DNA from: Gymnothorax reevesii
Lineage: Eukaryota > Chordata > Actinopteri > Anguilliformes > Muraenidae
Length of the DNA stretch: 64,000 nucleotides
NCBI GenBank assembly: GCA_029721435.1
Contig: CM056587.1
Span: 496,001-560,000 of the forward strand
Direction: 5' to 3'
A program made the position numbers and the translations under genes. A model generated the notes under the pieces. The model searched no databases. It worked only from the letters and a program-made list of their open reading frames with translations, and had not been told where the DNA came from. Below are positions 25,201-40,200 of the stretch, one piece after another (position 1 is the first letter of the stretch; every line of letters starts with the position of its first letter).

Positions 25201-28200
25201 GGGGCCATAACAATCATCAATGGTAGCTCATTGGTAAAGCATCTTTTCAGTCGCCTACGTGCTCAGTTATTGAATTCAGCCAACTGTCCCATTCTAAATA
25301 AGAAACAGGTTGAGGGTTAACCTGCATTACGGTAATGTCACTGCCTGTAGACAGTTTTATTTTTACGAAAGCAAACGTAACACTCGGATCTCAGTCGGCA
25401 AAACCGCGCAGGACACAGACAGGAAAAAAAATAGATCCCATTTTGTGAGCTACATGAATTCAGAAGCTTCTAAAGAAGTTGGCGTTTTATGTCATAATTA
25501 ACGTGGATGGGGAAATGCTTGATAATTGCAATAAACAATGCAAGGTGAGGGGTGTGGGACAGTAATTCTACCGACTGTTTCTCGCATCTAAACAAATTAA
25601 CACCAAGTTGCTAATTGGGAAACGTAAATGGGAACCGGTTTGGAGAAGGCGCGGTGAAAGCAGGGCTGGGTAATCATCCGATGGCAAGTCAGGATGCAAG
25701 AGTTTAAAAATCAGCTAAAACATCTGTCAGCGCTTCAATCACTTCATAATCATTGACAACAGGCTATATTGCGTGGTGGTCATTTGGAGCACATTATACA
25801 GGAGCAGATTTAGGGTTGGCCAGCTGAGCCTTAAAAGGTGATGGAAGCTGCCCAACCTCTTCGAGAATTAGAGGAGTTCTAATCTGAATCATCTTCCCGA
25901 GAGCACTTTAAATGATCGTCGTTTATTTCAGACCGCTTGTATGTTTCAGGAAGAAATGGGACGCAACTGACACACACCCCATAGCGGCAAGTTGTCTCAT
26001 TTCACTTTACGATCATCGCGATTCGATAACGTCACACCCCAAGCACAACCAACCACCCCCCCCCCCCCCCCATCATCAACCAATCTGTGGATTGTGTGTG
26101 TACTGAACCGTAAACCGTGTGTGAGTGATCCATATGGATTATGGATCAACGATGATCCGTTACACCACTATTGACATTGGAGTGAAATTAGATGAGTTTT
26201 ACAGTTTAATATCTGAGAAATCTGATTTGGCACACAAGGTACCTGAATTGCCAATTTGGAGAAGCGACAGAGACATTCCTCACTAATTTTGTTCTGATCC
26301 AGTTGATTAGAATTAGCTTTGGCACAGATAATGGTGAGATTCTGCGCTGTAAATTTTTAGATGTTTCAGACTGCAACTAATTAAGTTTAGAAGGGATAGA
26401 GGTAAAACTTTGTTTGGTGTAAAATGAGGTTTTTGATTTATACTGCATTCCATCTTCATTTACTCTGACTCAGTGCACTTACTTTGACTCAGTGACATAG
26501 ACACTGACTTTAACACCATGGCAGAAATCCCAAATGGTTTTACCTTTATTATGATACCAAGATTATTCAAATGGACCAAATAGTTGCGGGGATATACTCA
26601 TTTTACTTTGGGCTTGTCATTTTTGAAAGAGAGGCTCAGGGCTTAAGAGGTTAAAAATATTAATATCAACTTGGATTTGAGGCAGATGTTTGTACAACGC
26701 ATGAAACCAGCTGGTTAGTAGTAAAAGACAATTACTTATAGCTCACAACAAAGAGAAAATCTCCGCATTTCTTTGCCACTGGAAGAGGTGTGTGTGTGTG
26801 TGTGTGTATTGATTTTTCAAAACAACTTAAGATTTGTAGGATTTTTATCAAAAATTCCTTGTGCGCTTTTTTGTGCCAAATTTACAAAAAATTGAACGGA
26901 AATTAGTTTTATTTCCACATAATACAAGAGTCATGCTTCATTAAAGTCCTTTCTACCATCTCAGCCACACTCATTTATACAGCCTTAAACAGGGGTCATG
27001 CATAATCGGTAAAGATTGGCTTGATTTGGCATCTGTGAATGCATTAATGAGAAACCATGACTTAGTTGGTTTAAAATTTAATTTTTGTTGGCGCAACCAT
27101 AATGCAAAGGCCTGAAAATCACTGGCAAAAGAGAATTGGTTTGTCTAAAATTTTGAAAGACTTTTTCGAATATCTGTTTGGGAAGGAAAAAAAAAAGAAA
27201 AAAAAAAAAAAAAAAAAAGGTCAACATTCCCGCTATAATTACTGCAGGCAAATGCACAGTTGTTGAGCTGAAGAGATTGTTTCTCAGCAGAAGCTCTGTT
27301 TTTTGATACTGAGAAGTATCTTTTCTGAGAAGACAGTCAGTCTGTTCTTTGTCCGAACTTCCCCTCGTCCTCCTGAAGCTCCTGGGTCAGGATATGAAAT
27401 TCTCAACATTTATGGGGTTGAAGGCCTGGACGCACCCGGATGCAGCCGTTTTTCCCCCCCAGAAAGATCAAGCTGCAAAACTACAGCAAGGAATTTTAGG
27501 TGCTGAAAAACTTTTCTTAGCTAATTTACTTCATTCAGTGAGGCTTCCTGCCAATCAGTTTGGTTTACATAGTGCTGGTCAGCGCGAAAGAAAAGCGTCT
27601 TTGTGACAATCCTTCTGTGAAGAGAGCTAAACAAATTAAACTGAACTGACCTGCATTGACACAGTAGTGAACCCTTCAAAGCGCTTTGGATTGAGAGGAT
27701 GAAATCGGTGTGGCTGGTGGTTTCCATGCACTTTCAGACGCAGAATCTGAGCGACCCCTCGAGCAGCACTAGGAACCATAGAGCTTCTGTTCAGCTCAGT
27801 GCCAATAAGTGGAAAAAAGAACTTGGGCACTTACAGCATCATAATTCTGCTCCAAAAACTCAGCCACCAGAATCTTGTGCCTCGTGAGCAAGTCCTGTCA
27901 ATGAAAATGATTTTCAACATGGATTTTCACACTTATTTTGTCCAGCATGTGACTTAATTGCGAAAACCAGCTGGAACACAATTAAACTGCTTAATCCTAA
28001 GCTTGCTGCCCGAACAGAATTTAGGTTTCAGGTTGGTACTGAGCTGGATCAAACTAACAACACAAGATTTGACTGTTTATGTTTTAAACATTACTTTATA
28101 TCTGAAGGTTTGCCATTTGGAAAAAAAATAAGAAACATTTGAACTATAATGGGATGGCAAATGTATGGCCATTATCTCAATGTCCTCTGGAATATCACTG

Positions 28201-31200
28201 GAAATTGCAATGCACTGTAATTATCATTCAGTCCAGTTCCTGAGTTTCAAGTTCTCAGGGGAAATTCTTCATTGACACCATTTCCCTGAACAAAAGATTT
28301 TTTTACGTCATCAATCCCCACGACCCCTCTGCCTGATCATCAGCAGTAATCGTATGCAGTCAGCTCTCGTGTAACTATTAACTGAAGGCTGCAATACCTC
28401 ACAAACCCAGCTGGCTCGCTGATAATTAAAGAAGGGCTCAAGACAAAATGCCAACAAATCGCACAGATCCAAATCTAGATAAGTGGGTTTCAGAAGTAAA
28501 TGCATCACCAAATAAATACCTTGGTTTTTGAGTGTCACTCAAATTGCATCATAAAGAGATTTTTGAGGATATACTTATGCTTGGCATTTTCAGCTCAAAC
28601 AAGGAGGTTTGAGCAGGAAAAATGCTATTTTTTTCAAAAAATTTTCAAGTAAGTTACAGGTTGTAGCGACACTTTGTACCTCTAATACAGCGCAGTACAT
28701 GCAGAGACGGCCAAATTCAGAGCATCGTGGTGCCAAGATCCATCCCTGGATGCACTGTGATGCATTATTGGGACTTGTATCCGACTGTTGGCCAGCCATC
28801 CCTCAGTGGCTGGAGAAATGATCACTGCCTGCTTGAAATTTGCAGGGCCTTGTGAGCCAGACTCCACTTTCCTTTCCATCATCACAACAGCTCAGAGCGC
28901 GAGGCAAACAATATCACAGGAATGGCTCACCTCAAGGTTCCTGCTCGCCACTCAGTAAAGTAAACACAATGTCCCTCAACTGCTTTGTGAGAAGGACAAA
29001 CAGCAGGACTATCTAGAACTGAACAGTTTTGTTTCTGTAAATGAGTAAGGAACCCTTGTAACCCCATGGAACACTTGTCTAGCATTCACTAGAAGTCTAC
29101 TGTAGGTACTTCATTGATTGATGCTTATTTTCTATAACGTATTAGATTTAGTTAGTATTTTTCATTTGCATATCATATAAAAATTGCATTCACATATTTT
29201 GTTCTATCATTTTGTACGTTACATTAACTCTGTTCGTCTTAAGAACTTCCACTAATGACAACCATGCTGTGTTCACAGAGAGACGGTGCAGAACAGAATT
29301 AGGTTTTAAGTGCCCTGCCCTGTAACTAAATTTGAATAATAAAGCTGAAAGCTGGGAGACCTTGAATGTGGCGAAGGCGTCTGAGGAAATGTCAAAGGTG
29401 GACATCTCCACGTAGCTGAAGAAGTCTCGGAACCTCTCCGAATGCAGCAGAGCCTTGGCCAGGGGCTCATGCCGAATGCATTCCCGCAGCATGATCCCAC
29501 AGTTCAGCGCCACCTGGGGGGTCTCATACCTGTGGAACAGACACGTGTAGTCACGCACGTTCGTGTTGGGGCGACCCGACAAAAGTCACTGACATTGTCG
29601 CCACAGTCAGTCGGCAGCGAGAATCGATTCCAGTTTTGATGTTCTTGAGGATCAAAAAAATGACATAAGCCTATATGATTCCATGAAGAATTCTGAACTG
29701 AAGGATTTTATTGACCCAAACTTTGTGTTGTACTCGCATCTTGAGTGAAGATGATATCAAGTAAATGTCTCCTATATACCTCTCTCCTCACTCGTCCAGA
29801 GCCAAGTAAAATATGTTGGCTATGTTGCTAGCCATATAGCGAAGCCATTGTCCGACAAAGAGAAACACAGTCTCATCTGAAGGAAAGATCTGTCTTTCTC
29901 TGATATTGCAAAAAACAAGCAGACTCCGAAATAATGAAAAATACAAATGAACCAAGCCATTGAGTCGCAAGAGTGGTGTTGGTTGACGGTTGATTACCTT
30001 AAAACAAAAATTTATCACTTTACACTTGATTGCTTTGTCGTATCAGTGATCAGATTAGGAAAAAAAATTGATTCGCATTTTTTGCTAATCAATATACCAA
30101 TTTATTAGCAATTCTATTATTTATTACCAATTTATTAGCAACATCTGAAAAATGATATGCAAAAATTAGAAAACAGTAGGGGTGGGTCGATTCTGAATCG
30201 CGATTTTTTTAAGGCGTAGTACCACCACCTGTTGCCGTGGGGCGAACATCCAAGCTTTCCCTCTTCCTTAATTAAACCAGACGCAGCCTTGAACGAAAGT
30301 GCCAAACATCAAAGGGCGTGAGAAATGCTTCCGGAAAAAACTTGACTGACATCATTATTTTTCGGCTACGTGCTGAAAGGAGCCAAGCAAATGAAAACAG
30401 AATCATCTCGTATTAACCAATTAGGCAACTCGAAGAAAAGTAAACCTGTTCCCGTTTACTTTGCTTGATTAGCGATCAAATGTGGATTAGATTACTCTGT
30501 AAGTTGAATGAGTAGAGCTGTTTGTTAAGACATGTTTGATTGCTGCATTTAGAAATTTAAATGGCACAGATTTGCATAAACACAATTGCCACGGCCACAC
30601 CATTTCGTGCGAGTGTGATAATTCATAGCGATCTCACGTTCATGTTTCATCTGCTTTTCAGAATTTTTTCCAGCCTGTGTATTTTTTAGAATCCAGGGCG
30701 ATTTTTACAAATCTGTTTTAAATTCATCTTGAATCATGTCCTAAAATGCTACAATGAGAGATGTAATTCAGAGGAAGATTTTCTTTTTCTAATTATTCAA
30801 ATTATTGGCATTCTTTCAATCTAACAAGCCCAGTTAGGTTTTTCTGCTTTTCGCCATCACATCTTAATCTTTATAGGCGACTGAAATTGCTTGATTGTTA
30901 TTTAAGCCAAGTACACGGGAGCAGATTTAGGGAAGGGAGGAGCGCCTGCAATTAGCGAAATCTAAACTCAGGCTTCTTCCCAACGGCATTTTAAATCGTT
31001 TAAGCCGCTTCAGGTGTGTGTTTCAAGAAATTACGTGTGACTGTCTACACACCCCATGACTGCAAGTGGTCTCATGACACTTTAAAAAAATCCTCGTCTT
31101 TTTAGAAGATCTATAATGATATAATAAAAATAAAGAAATTTATTTTCAGATCGCCCTGGATTTCAAGCATCAAAAAATACACAAGGTGGAAAACATTCTG

Positions 31201-34200
31201 CAATGCGGATGAAACGTGAATGGGAGAAATAAATTATGAAAATCATACCACAAAATGGTATGGCAATGGCAATCGTGTTCATGCTGTGCTGTTATGTCCA
31301 TTTAAATTTCATAATGTGGCAATCAAACATGCTGCCTTAATAAAGAGCTCTAGTCATCCGGCAAAGTAAATAAGTGAATCCCATGTTTGATTGCTAATTG
31401 AGCAAAGTAAACAGGGACACGATTAAAGTAGCCTAATTAGTGAAAAGGAGACAGTTCGTAGTCCTTTACTTGCTCCATGCAGCAAGTTTTTTTTTTTTCC
31501 CGGAAGCACTTCTCACGCCCTTTGATGTTTGGCACCTTCGTTCAAGGCTGCGTCTGGTTTAATAAAGGAAGAGGGAACGCTCGTATGTTCGCCCCACGGC
31601 AACAGGTGGTGGTACTACGCCTTGAAAAAATCGCGATTCAGAATCGACCCACCCCTAGAAAACAGTATATCAGATTTTAAATGACAAGAGTTTTTTTTTT
31701 ATTCCTTCCTAATGACAAATTACAATGACCAGAGAAAAACAAATAATTTCCAAAAGGCATCAATTTTACCCAAAACAATCATTATTTAATGCAGCACACT
31801 TCTGTTTCCCAATGAAATTTCTGTGAACACTTATAACCAACAGTACAGCAGTCTTATCTATACCTTACAGTAGCATAATGTTGTTTAACACCTGATCAGA
31901 GATGTGAAAGGATCCATTCCCATGAAAATCCAGTCACACAGGCACTCTCCAACTTAGTCACATTTTGACGTCAGAACATTATACATTTGAATGATCAGAA
32001 ATCATTGCGCATATTTCGGGAGAGGCCGGCAAACGTGCAATTACCAAAACCACATAGCAATGGGAAAAGAATTGATTACTTTGATCAGCTGACTGCGATG
32101 TTTGGGTAGCTGGAGGAACATTCAGGCGTGTAAAAACGTAAAGCGTACATCCAGTCAAGGAGATTCAGAGTTCAAGCCAAAAAGAGAGGAGGTCTGATAC
32201 GGAATTCTTTTTATTAGAGCTAAAACCAAATCACATCAATTTAGAATAACACGGATTACAAAGATTCCCCTTAACTAGCATCAGCTAGATAGCTAGCTAT
32301 ATAATTTGAAGAGTAACGTGATACGCGGTAGCAGACATGACAAGATAAACTCGCTATGAAATACAGTGGGGGAAACAAGTATTTGACCCCTCGCTGATTT
32401 TGCAGGTTTGCCCACTTACAAAGAATGCAACGATCTATAATTTTATTCGTATATAAATTCTAACAGTGAGAGACAGAATCACAAAGAAACTTCCAGAAAA
32501 TCACATCATATGATTTTTATAAAAATTGATAATCATCTGATGAGGAAAAATAAGTATTTGACCCCCAACCAAACAGCAAGTATTCTGGGTCCTACAAGCC
32601 AGTCAGTCTTCCTTTAAGACACACTCCCAATCGCAACTAATTCTTTACATTAAATACACTTGCCTCACCTCATTACCTGTATAAAAGACACCTGTCCACT
32701 CCCAAACAACCAGATTCCAACATCTCCACCACGGGCAAGACCAAAGATCTGTCTAAGGACATCAGGGACAAGATTGTTGACCTACACAAGGCTGGGATGG
32801 GCTACAAGAGAATCGGAAAGCAACTTTGAGAGAAAAGATCAACTGTCGGTGCAGTTATCAGGAAATGGAAGAAGCACCACACTGCCGCCAACCTCCCTCA
32901 GTCTGGGCCTCCATGCTAGGTCTTGCCTCGTGAGATGTGCCTGATCATGCGAACGGTGAGGAATCACAAGGGGGGAACTGATTAGTGAACTGAAGGCAGC
33001 TGAGACCACAGTTACAAAAGAAACAGTTGGTAACACACTACGCGGTCATGGATTGAAATCCTGCAGCGCACGCAAGGTCCACCTGCTCAAGAAGGCACAT
33101 GTACAGGCCCGCCTGAAGTTCGCAATTGACCACCTGGATGACTCAGAAAAGGCCTGGAAGAAAGTGATGTGGTCAGATGAGACCAAAATAGAACTTTTTG
33201 GGCTCAACTCAATTTGCCGTGTTTGGAGGGCTAAGAATACAGAGTACAACCCAAAGAACACCATCCCCACCGCCAAGCACAGTGGTGTTTTTCAGCCAAG
33301 GGGACGGCACAACTCCATTGCATTGAGGGGAGGATGGACGGGGCCATATACCGTGGAATTCTGGACCAACAGCTCCTTCCCTCAGTGAGAGAGCTGAACA
33401 TGGGTCGAGGATGGGTGTTTCAGCACGACAACTACCCTAAGCACACCGCCAAAGCAACAAAAGAGTGGCTGAAGAAGAAGTACATCAAGCGTCTGGAGTG
33501 GCTTAGCCAGTCTCCTGACCTGAATCCAATTGAAAATCTTTAAAGGGAGCTTAAAATTCAGGTTGCAAGGCCACAGCCTCGGGACCTGAATGATTTGGCG
33601 GCTGTCTGCAGGGAGGAGTGGGCCAACATCCCTGCCAATATGTGCACAAACCTTGTCAACAACTATAAAAATTGTTTGACATCTGTGCTGGCCAATAATG
33701 GCTTTTCTACAAAATATAAACATGCTGTTTGTCCAGGGGGTCAAATACTTATATTTGACCAAAAATATGCCAATAAATTCCTAAAATGCATACAATGTCT
33801 TATTCCACTTTTTTGGTGATATTCTGTCACTCACTGTTAAAATAAACCCATCATTAAAATTACAGACCGTTGCACTCTTTGTTAGTGAGCAAACCTGCAA
33901 TATCAGCAAGGGGTCAAATACTTATTTCCCCCACTGTACCATGTCTCAGGCCCGAACTGTCTGCTTGCTCTTTAGGTAAAATAAGCTGGTAATCAATGCT
34001 GAAAGAGATCGTCTGCATGCAATGGCGTTGAAAGTGACAAATCAGAGCTGTAAAAACTTCTCCAATAGGCATCATAACATGGGTCCACGAGTCAACTATC
34101 TGTACCTAAACGATTGCTTCTGAACTAGCTAGCAAACTAGCTAATGTCCCAAAAATATTAAAGTTGAGTAGGGTTGCACGAAACTGCCGCAAAACCTCAG

Positions 34201-37200
34201 ATAAGTTCATGCCAATGACAGGCAGCAAAGTTCGAAAAGTTGGGGCAAGAAACAAATCATATTGTCTTGAAATGATCGTTTACTAAGATTTACCTTTGTT
34301 AGCATTAGTTAGCTCACTAGGTGGCTCTATCTAAAGAGCAACACAATTTAATGCGCAATGGCTCACATAGAGTCTAGCCGTCGTGACCAAAGATCAAGAG
34401 CGTATGACTGTACAAGAAAGCCTCCCAAGTGCATGCATGCGCTCCCCAGAAGCTGATTGGTTGGTATGCAAATAAGGAACATCATTTCCCAGCCATTCAA
34501 AGTCGTGAAAACGTCTCCGATTGCCATGTGGCTCGGGAATTCGGAAGTTTGCAGGCCAGAGAGTCGGGATCCGTTAAATATCATTAAGATATTTTGAATC
34601 ACATTTTTTTGCAAAGGGATTGTTATGATGATTAGCATTTCCTAAAAACTGCGGAAATTTCATTCGCATTTTTCGATGCAAATCTGCCTAATCTGATCAC
34701 TACATATAATCCCAGAGCTATAAATTTAGGCATTATTTAGCATTATTCAACTTCATGTTACCTCTCAAAATGGCCTATAGTCGTCCCAAAGGTCAATTTC
34801 TGGTATTGTTAGATCAACTTCCTTAAAGTACTTTTACATAAGTCCAGTAGATGCCGATTTTGGTTTAAAAGGGAAAATGCTCTTTATGTCAAGTTACAGG
34901 AGTGCAAGTTAGTGCCTGTGAAGCTATTTAACTAATATCCAGTACTGAACTGGGGGCAGATCACACCAGTGTCTGGGCAAGAGCAGCTTCAATGATTTTC
35001 TATAATGTATTCATGTTGCACATACCATGAAATTGATTCCAACTTGAGAATTGAACAACATTTGCATCCCAGAATTGATTTTAGAAATTAAAACCGATTC
35101 CCAATTCTAATACACGTGCAATAAAAGCTCTATTAACCCCAGAAGAAGAATCATGTGGACAATGCAGCATGATAAGGCATCACACACTCGTTGATAGGTG
35201 CAGCCATAAATGGTGGAAATATGGGAAAATGCAGATCCAAACGCCCTTACCAATACATACACATGTACACATACCCACATACAAACCCCAATTCCAATGA
35301 AGATGGGACATTGTGTAAAACGAGAATAAAAACAGAATGCAATGATTTGCAAATCTCATGAGCCCACATTGTATTCACAACAGAACGCAGTCAACTTATC
35401 TGATGTTGAAAGTGTGACATTTTACTATTTCATGAAAAATATTAGCGCATTTTGAATCTGATTGCAGCAACACATCTCAAAAAAGTTGGGAAAGAGGCAA
35501 CAAAAGGCTGGGAAAGTATAAAGTACAAATTAAAAACAGCTGAAGGAGCATTTTACAACTAATTGCTTGAGTATAAAAAGCACTTTAGAAAGGCAGAGTC
35601 TCTCAGAGGTAAAGATGGGCAAAGGCTCACCAATCTTTGACAAACTGAGTCTAAAAATTGTGGCAGAATTTCAGAAAAATGTTCTTCAATGTAAAATTGT
35701 GAAGATTTTGAATATTCCACAATCAACAGAACACATAATCATCAAAAGATTCAGAGAGTCTGGAGTAATCTCTGTGCGCAATGGACAAGGCCAAAGGTCA
35801 ATATTGGATGCTCGTAATCTTCGGGCCCTCAGGCGGCACTGCATAAAAAACAGGCATGATTCTGTACTGGAATTCACTGCATGGACTCAGGAACACTTCC
35901 AGAAATCATTGTCTGTGAACACAGTCTGCCGTGCAATCCACAAATGCAAGTTAAAGCTGTATCATGCAAAGAAGAGTCATATGTGAACACAATCCAGAAA
36001 TGCCGCCGTCTTCTCTGGGCCAAAGCTCATTTAAGATGGACTGAGGCAAAATGGAAAACTGTTCTGTGGTCAGATGAATCAAAAATTTGAAATTCTTTTT
36101 GGAAACCATGGACACCATGTCTTGTGGACTAAAGAGGAGAGGGACAATCCAGCTTGTTATCAGTGCTCAGTTAATGCAACCTGCATGTCTGATGGTAGCG
36201 GGTTGCATTATTGCCTTTGGCACGGGCAGCTTACACATCTGGACAGGCCTCATCAATGCTGAAAAGTAACGGTGTGTCTTTCTGGGCAGGCCTTGCATAT
36301 TTCAGCAAGACAATGCTAACCCACATACTGCATCCATCACAACAGCTCGGCTTTGCTGTAGAAGAGTTCGGGTGCTGAAATGGTCCGTCTGCACTCCAAA
36401 CCTTTCACCAATAGGAAACATCTGGCACATGATAAAACAAAACATCCGGCTTATAAGACCCAGGACTGGCGAGTAGCTAGAATCCCACGTCTGATGAGTG
36501 GGACAACATCTCTCTCCCAAAACTCCAGCAATGGTTCTCCTCACTTCCCAGATGTTTACAGACTGTTGTTAAAAGAAAAGGGATTGCAACACGATGGTAA
36601 ACGTGGCCCTATCTTTCTCTAGATTCTCTGAATCTTTTGATGATATTATGTACTGCAGATGGTGGTATGTTCAAAGTCTTCACAATTTTACATAGAGGAA
36701 CATTAATTCTGAAATTTTACCCAAATTTTCAGATGCAGTTTTTTTGCAGATTGGTGAGCCTCTGCCCATCTTTACTTCTAAGAGTCTCTGCCTTTCCATA
36801 ATGCTCTTTTTACACCCAGTCATTTTACTGACCTGTTGCCAATTAACCCAATTATTCGAAAAAAATGCTTATCCAGTTTTTTTTTTTTTATTAATACCAC
36901 TTACATTTCCAGCCTTTTGCCGCACCTGTCCCAACTTTTTTGAGATGTGCTGCTGCCATTAATTTCAAAATGAGCTAATATTTTCCATGAAATGGTAAAA
37001 TATCTCACTTTGAACATCTGATACCTTGTCTATGTTCTATTGTGAATAAAATGTAGGTTCATAACATTTGCAAATCATTATATTCGGTTTTTATTCACGT
37101 TTTACACAAAGTCCCAACTTCAATGGAATTGGGGTTTGCATAAGCAAACACACATAGGAAGACAACAAAACACAGACACAGATGAGAACTTGCATGCAAA

Positions 37201-40200
37201 CACACGCACACACCTATTTCTGAGGAAAATGAAGCAGAGTACTCTGGGAAATAATCACGATGGGTTTTTGAGAGTAAAGCCCCGGTAGGGCATCTCGGGC
37301 ACTGAAAGCGGCGCGGTGGGTGAGCTCACCCTTTGAGGAGGATGAAGAGCACCTCCTGGTGGGAGCAGAAGTGCTCCACGGTGGGGCTGCGTGTGCCAAT
37401 CTGCCGCCGCAGGATGTTGTTGAAGATCTGGCACACGTCCTTTTTCCCCTGTAAGAGAAGAGATCCCAGAACCTGACACCATAATACTAAGGCTCTCCCA
37501 GCAGTTGGGTGAAAAATAACTGTCCATCTCTGAATATTTTCCTACGCAGGGGCAATTTAATTCAATCTCCTGAAGGGAACATGAGCCTAGAGCCATACTT
37601 TCAATATGCTTACCAAGCTCTTTATTAGGAACACAATGTTAATGCTAATGGGTCGGGCCTCTCCTGGCCCTCAGCCCTTCAAGGCAAGGACTCCACAAGA
37701 AGCTGGAAATAATGCCTTTGAGATCTGGGTGTATGTTGTAAGGATTTCATCACATAAATTCAGTAGATTTGTCAGCTGCAGCAAAGTTGTGCTGCAAAAC
37801 TCCCGTTCCATCTCATCCAAAGGTTCTCAGCTGGATTCGGGTCTGGAGAAGGAGGCTGTTGAAGTACACTGAACACCTTGTGAAACCAGTGGGAGAGGAC
37901 TTAAGCTTTGTGACTAGCGGTATTATCATGCTGGAAGAAAAAATGGGTAAATTGTGGCCATAGAGATGCACGTGATCAGCAACAGTACTCATACAGGCTG
38001 TGGCATTCAATCTGCTATGAATTGGAATTAAAGGGCCAAAATTGTGCTATGAAAACATTCCACGCACCATTAAAACCACAATTCTGAACCAGGTTTTTCA
38101 TTAGAAACCCAGGTAACAGGCACCAGGCACACGGTCACATCTAAGAGGTGCACAGGCCAAAAGGGCCCATCCTGTTGGGGGCAGGGTACAGGAGGGTGTG
38201 TCAATAAATATAATTTATGCATGTTATGTTATTTATTGCTGATTATTTGTTAGTACTGAAATATTACCTACCCGGTAGTGCTATCAACAAATTTTCTTTT
38301 GTAAACCTGCTAAAAGCACCACCACACTACACTGCATCACAGAACACTGCTGAAGTAATTCTGAATAGAACTCGGAGTTATTAACCCCAGAATGTTTCAA
38401 GACAATCACAGAATGAATCAACGCATCAGTTGGAGCACCATACTTATACAGTCTAAATATCCATAAACATCCCACATGGATTCTGAAAACAGTTTGATAA
38501 GCTATTTGAATAAATTATTATGTATGACAACACGACTGGCCAACAGCTGTTCACCCATCCAAACACAGCTCCACTCAATAAAGCAGTTGGCACATACTAT
38601 GCCACCTGTAGGAAGCAGTGCAGATGAACTGAAGTTTATGGATCACGGACTCACTTCTATGATGAAACCGGTTGCTTGTCATCACTACATCGAATGGGAA
38701 ACCGATTCAATGACCAATTCAAATAAATTATCTTCAACAATATGATTGCCTGAAAAGTTCCCATCAATCCAAAGGTTATTCTACACGAAAAAGCAGGCAA
38801 CACCTGCCAGATTTCATGTCTTATGCTTGCATAATGCAATGTTTTATTGTTAGGAACATATATTCTTTTAGTCGTCTCAAAATCAATAAGATATCCTTTA
38901 ACTTCCCGCAGTGCAACGTCCAATTGGCGGAAACACCGACATGACCGGATTTTCAAATGATGTGCTGTGAGTCTCTGACCCTTAAAAGCATAATTGCTTT
39001 CAAGCTGTTCCTGTGCAAGATCACTTGATTAATACAAAGTGATCATACAATTTAGTGACTGATTAATCAAGACAAATACAGCGCCCTCCATAATTATTGG
39101 GGCCCCTGGTTAAGATGTGTTCTTTAGCTTCTAATAAATTCGGTTTATTTCTAAATAACATAGGACACCATGGAAAAAAGAGGAAAATCCAACCTTTAAT
39201 TCTAGTGCATTTATTCAGTGGGGAAAAAAATCCCACATTAAGAAAGAATTCCTTTACATCAAATCATGTGTGCCACAATTATTAGCACCCCTGATGTTAA
39301 TACTTTGTACAAACCCCTTTTGCCAAAAAAAAAAAAAAAAAAAACAGCACCTTATCTTCTCCTATAATGTTTCACAAGATGGGAGAATACAGAAAGAGGG
39401 ATCTTTGACCATTCCTCTTTACACAATCTCTCTAAATCATCCAGTGACCTGGGTCCTCTCCTCGGCACTCTCCTCTTCAGCTCACTCCACAGGTTTTCAA
39501 TAGGGTTGAGGTCTGGGGACTGAGATGGTCATGGAAGGAGCTTGATTCTGTGCCTGGTGAACCATTTCTGTGTAGATTTGGCCACATGCTTGGGGTCATT
39601 ATCTTGCTGAAAGACCCACTGATGACCCATCTTCAGCTTTCGGACAGAGGCCACCAGATTTTGATTTAAAATGTCCTGGTATTTCAAAGTGTTCATGATC
39701 CCATGCACCCTAACAGGGTTCCCAGGGCCTCTTCCAGAGAAACAGGCCCACAGCATCACCAATCCTCCCCCATACTTCACAGTGGGCATGAGGTGCTTTT
39801 CTGCATACTCATCTTTTGTGTTCTGCCAGACCCACTTAGAGTGTTTGTTGCCAAAAAGCTCCATCTTTGTCTAATCTGACCAAAGCACACGGTCCCAGTT
39901 CAAGTCCCAGTACCGCTTAGCGAACTCCACACACTTGCGTTGATGATTGTGAGTGAGAAAAGGTTTTTTCCATGCATGCCTCCCAAACATCTTGTTGGCA
40001 TGTATATAGCACCTGATGGTTGTTTTGGAGACTTTGAGACCCCAACATGCTACTATTTGTTGCAATTCTTTAACAGTGAGCTTTGGAGAACTTTTTATTT
40101 CTCTTACCATCCTCCTCATTGTGCGTGGTGGCAAAATAACCTTGCGTCCTCGTCCAGGCTTGTTTACCACTGTTCCAGTTGTTTTAAACTTCTTAATGAT

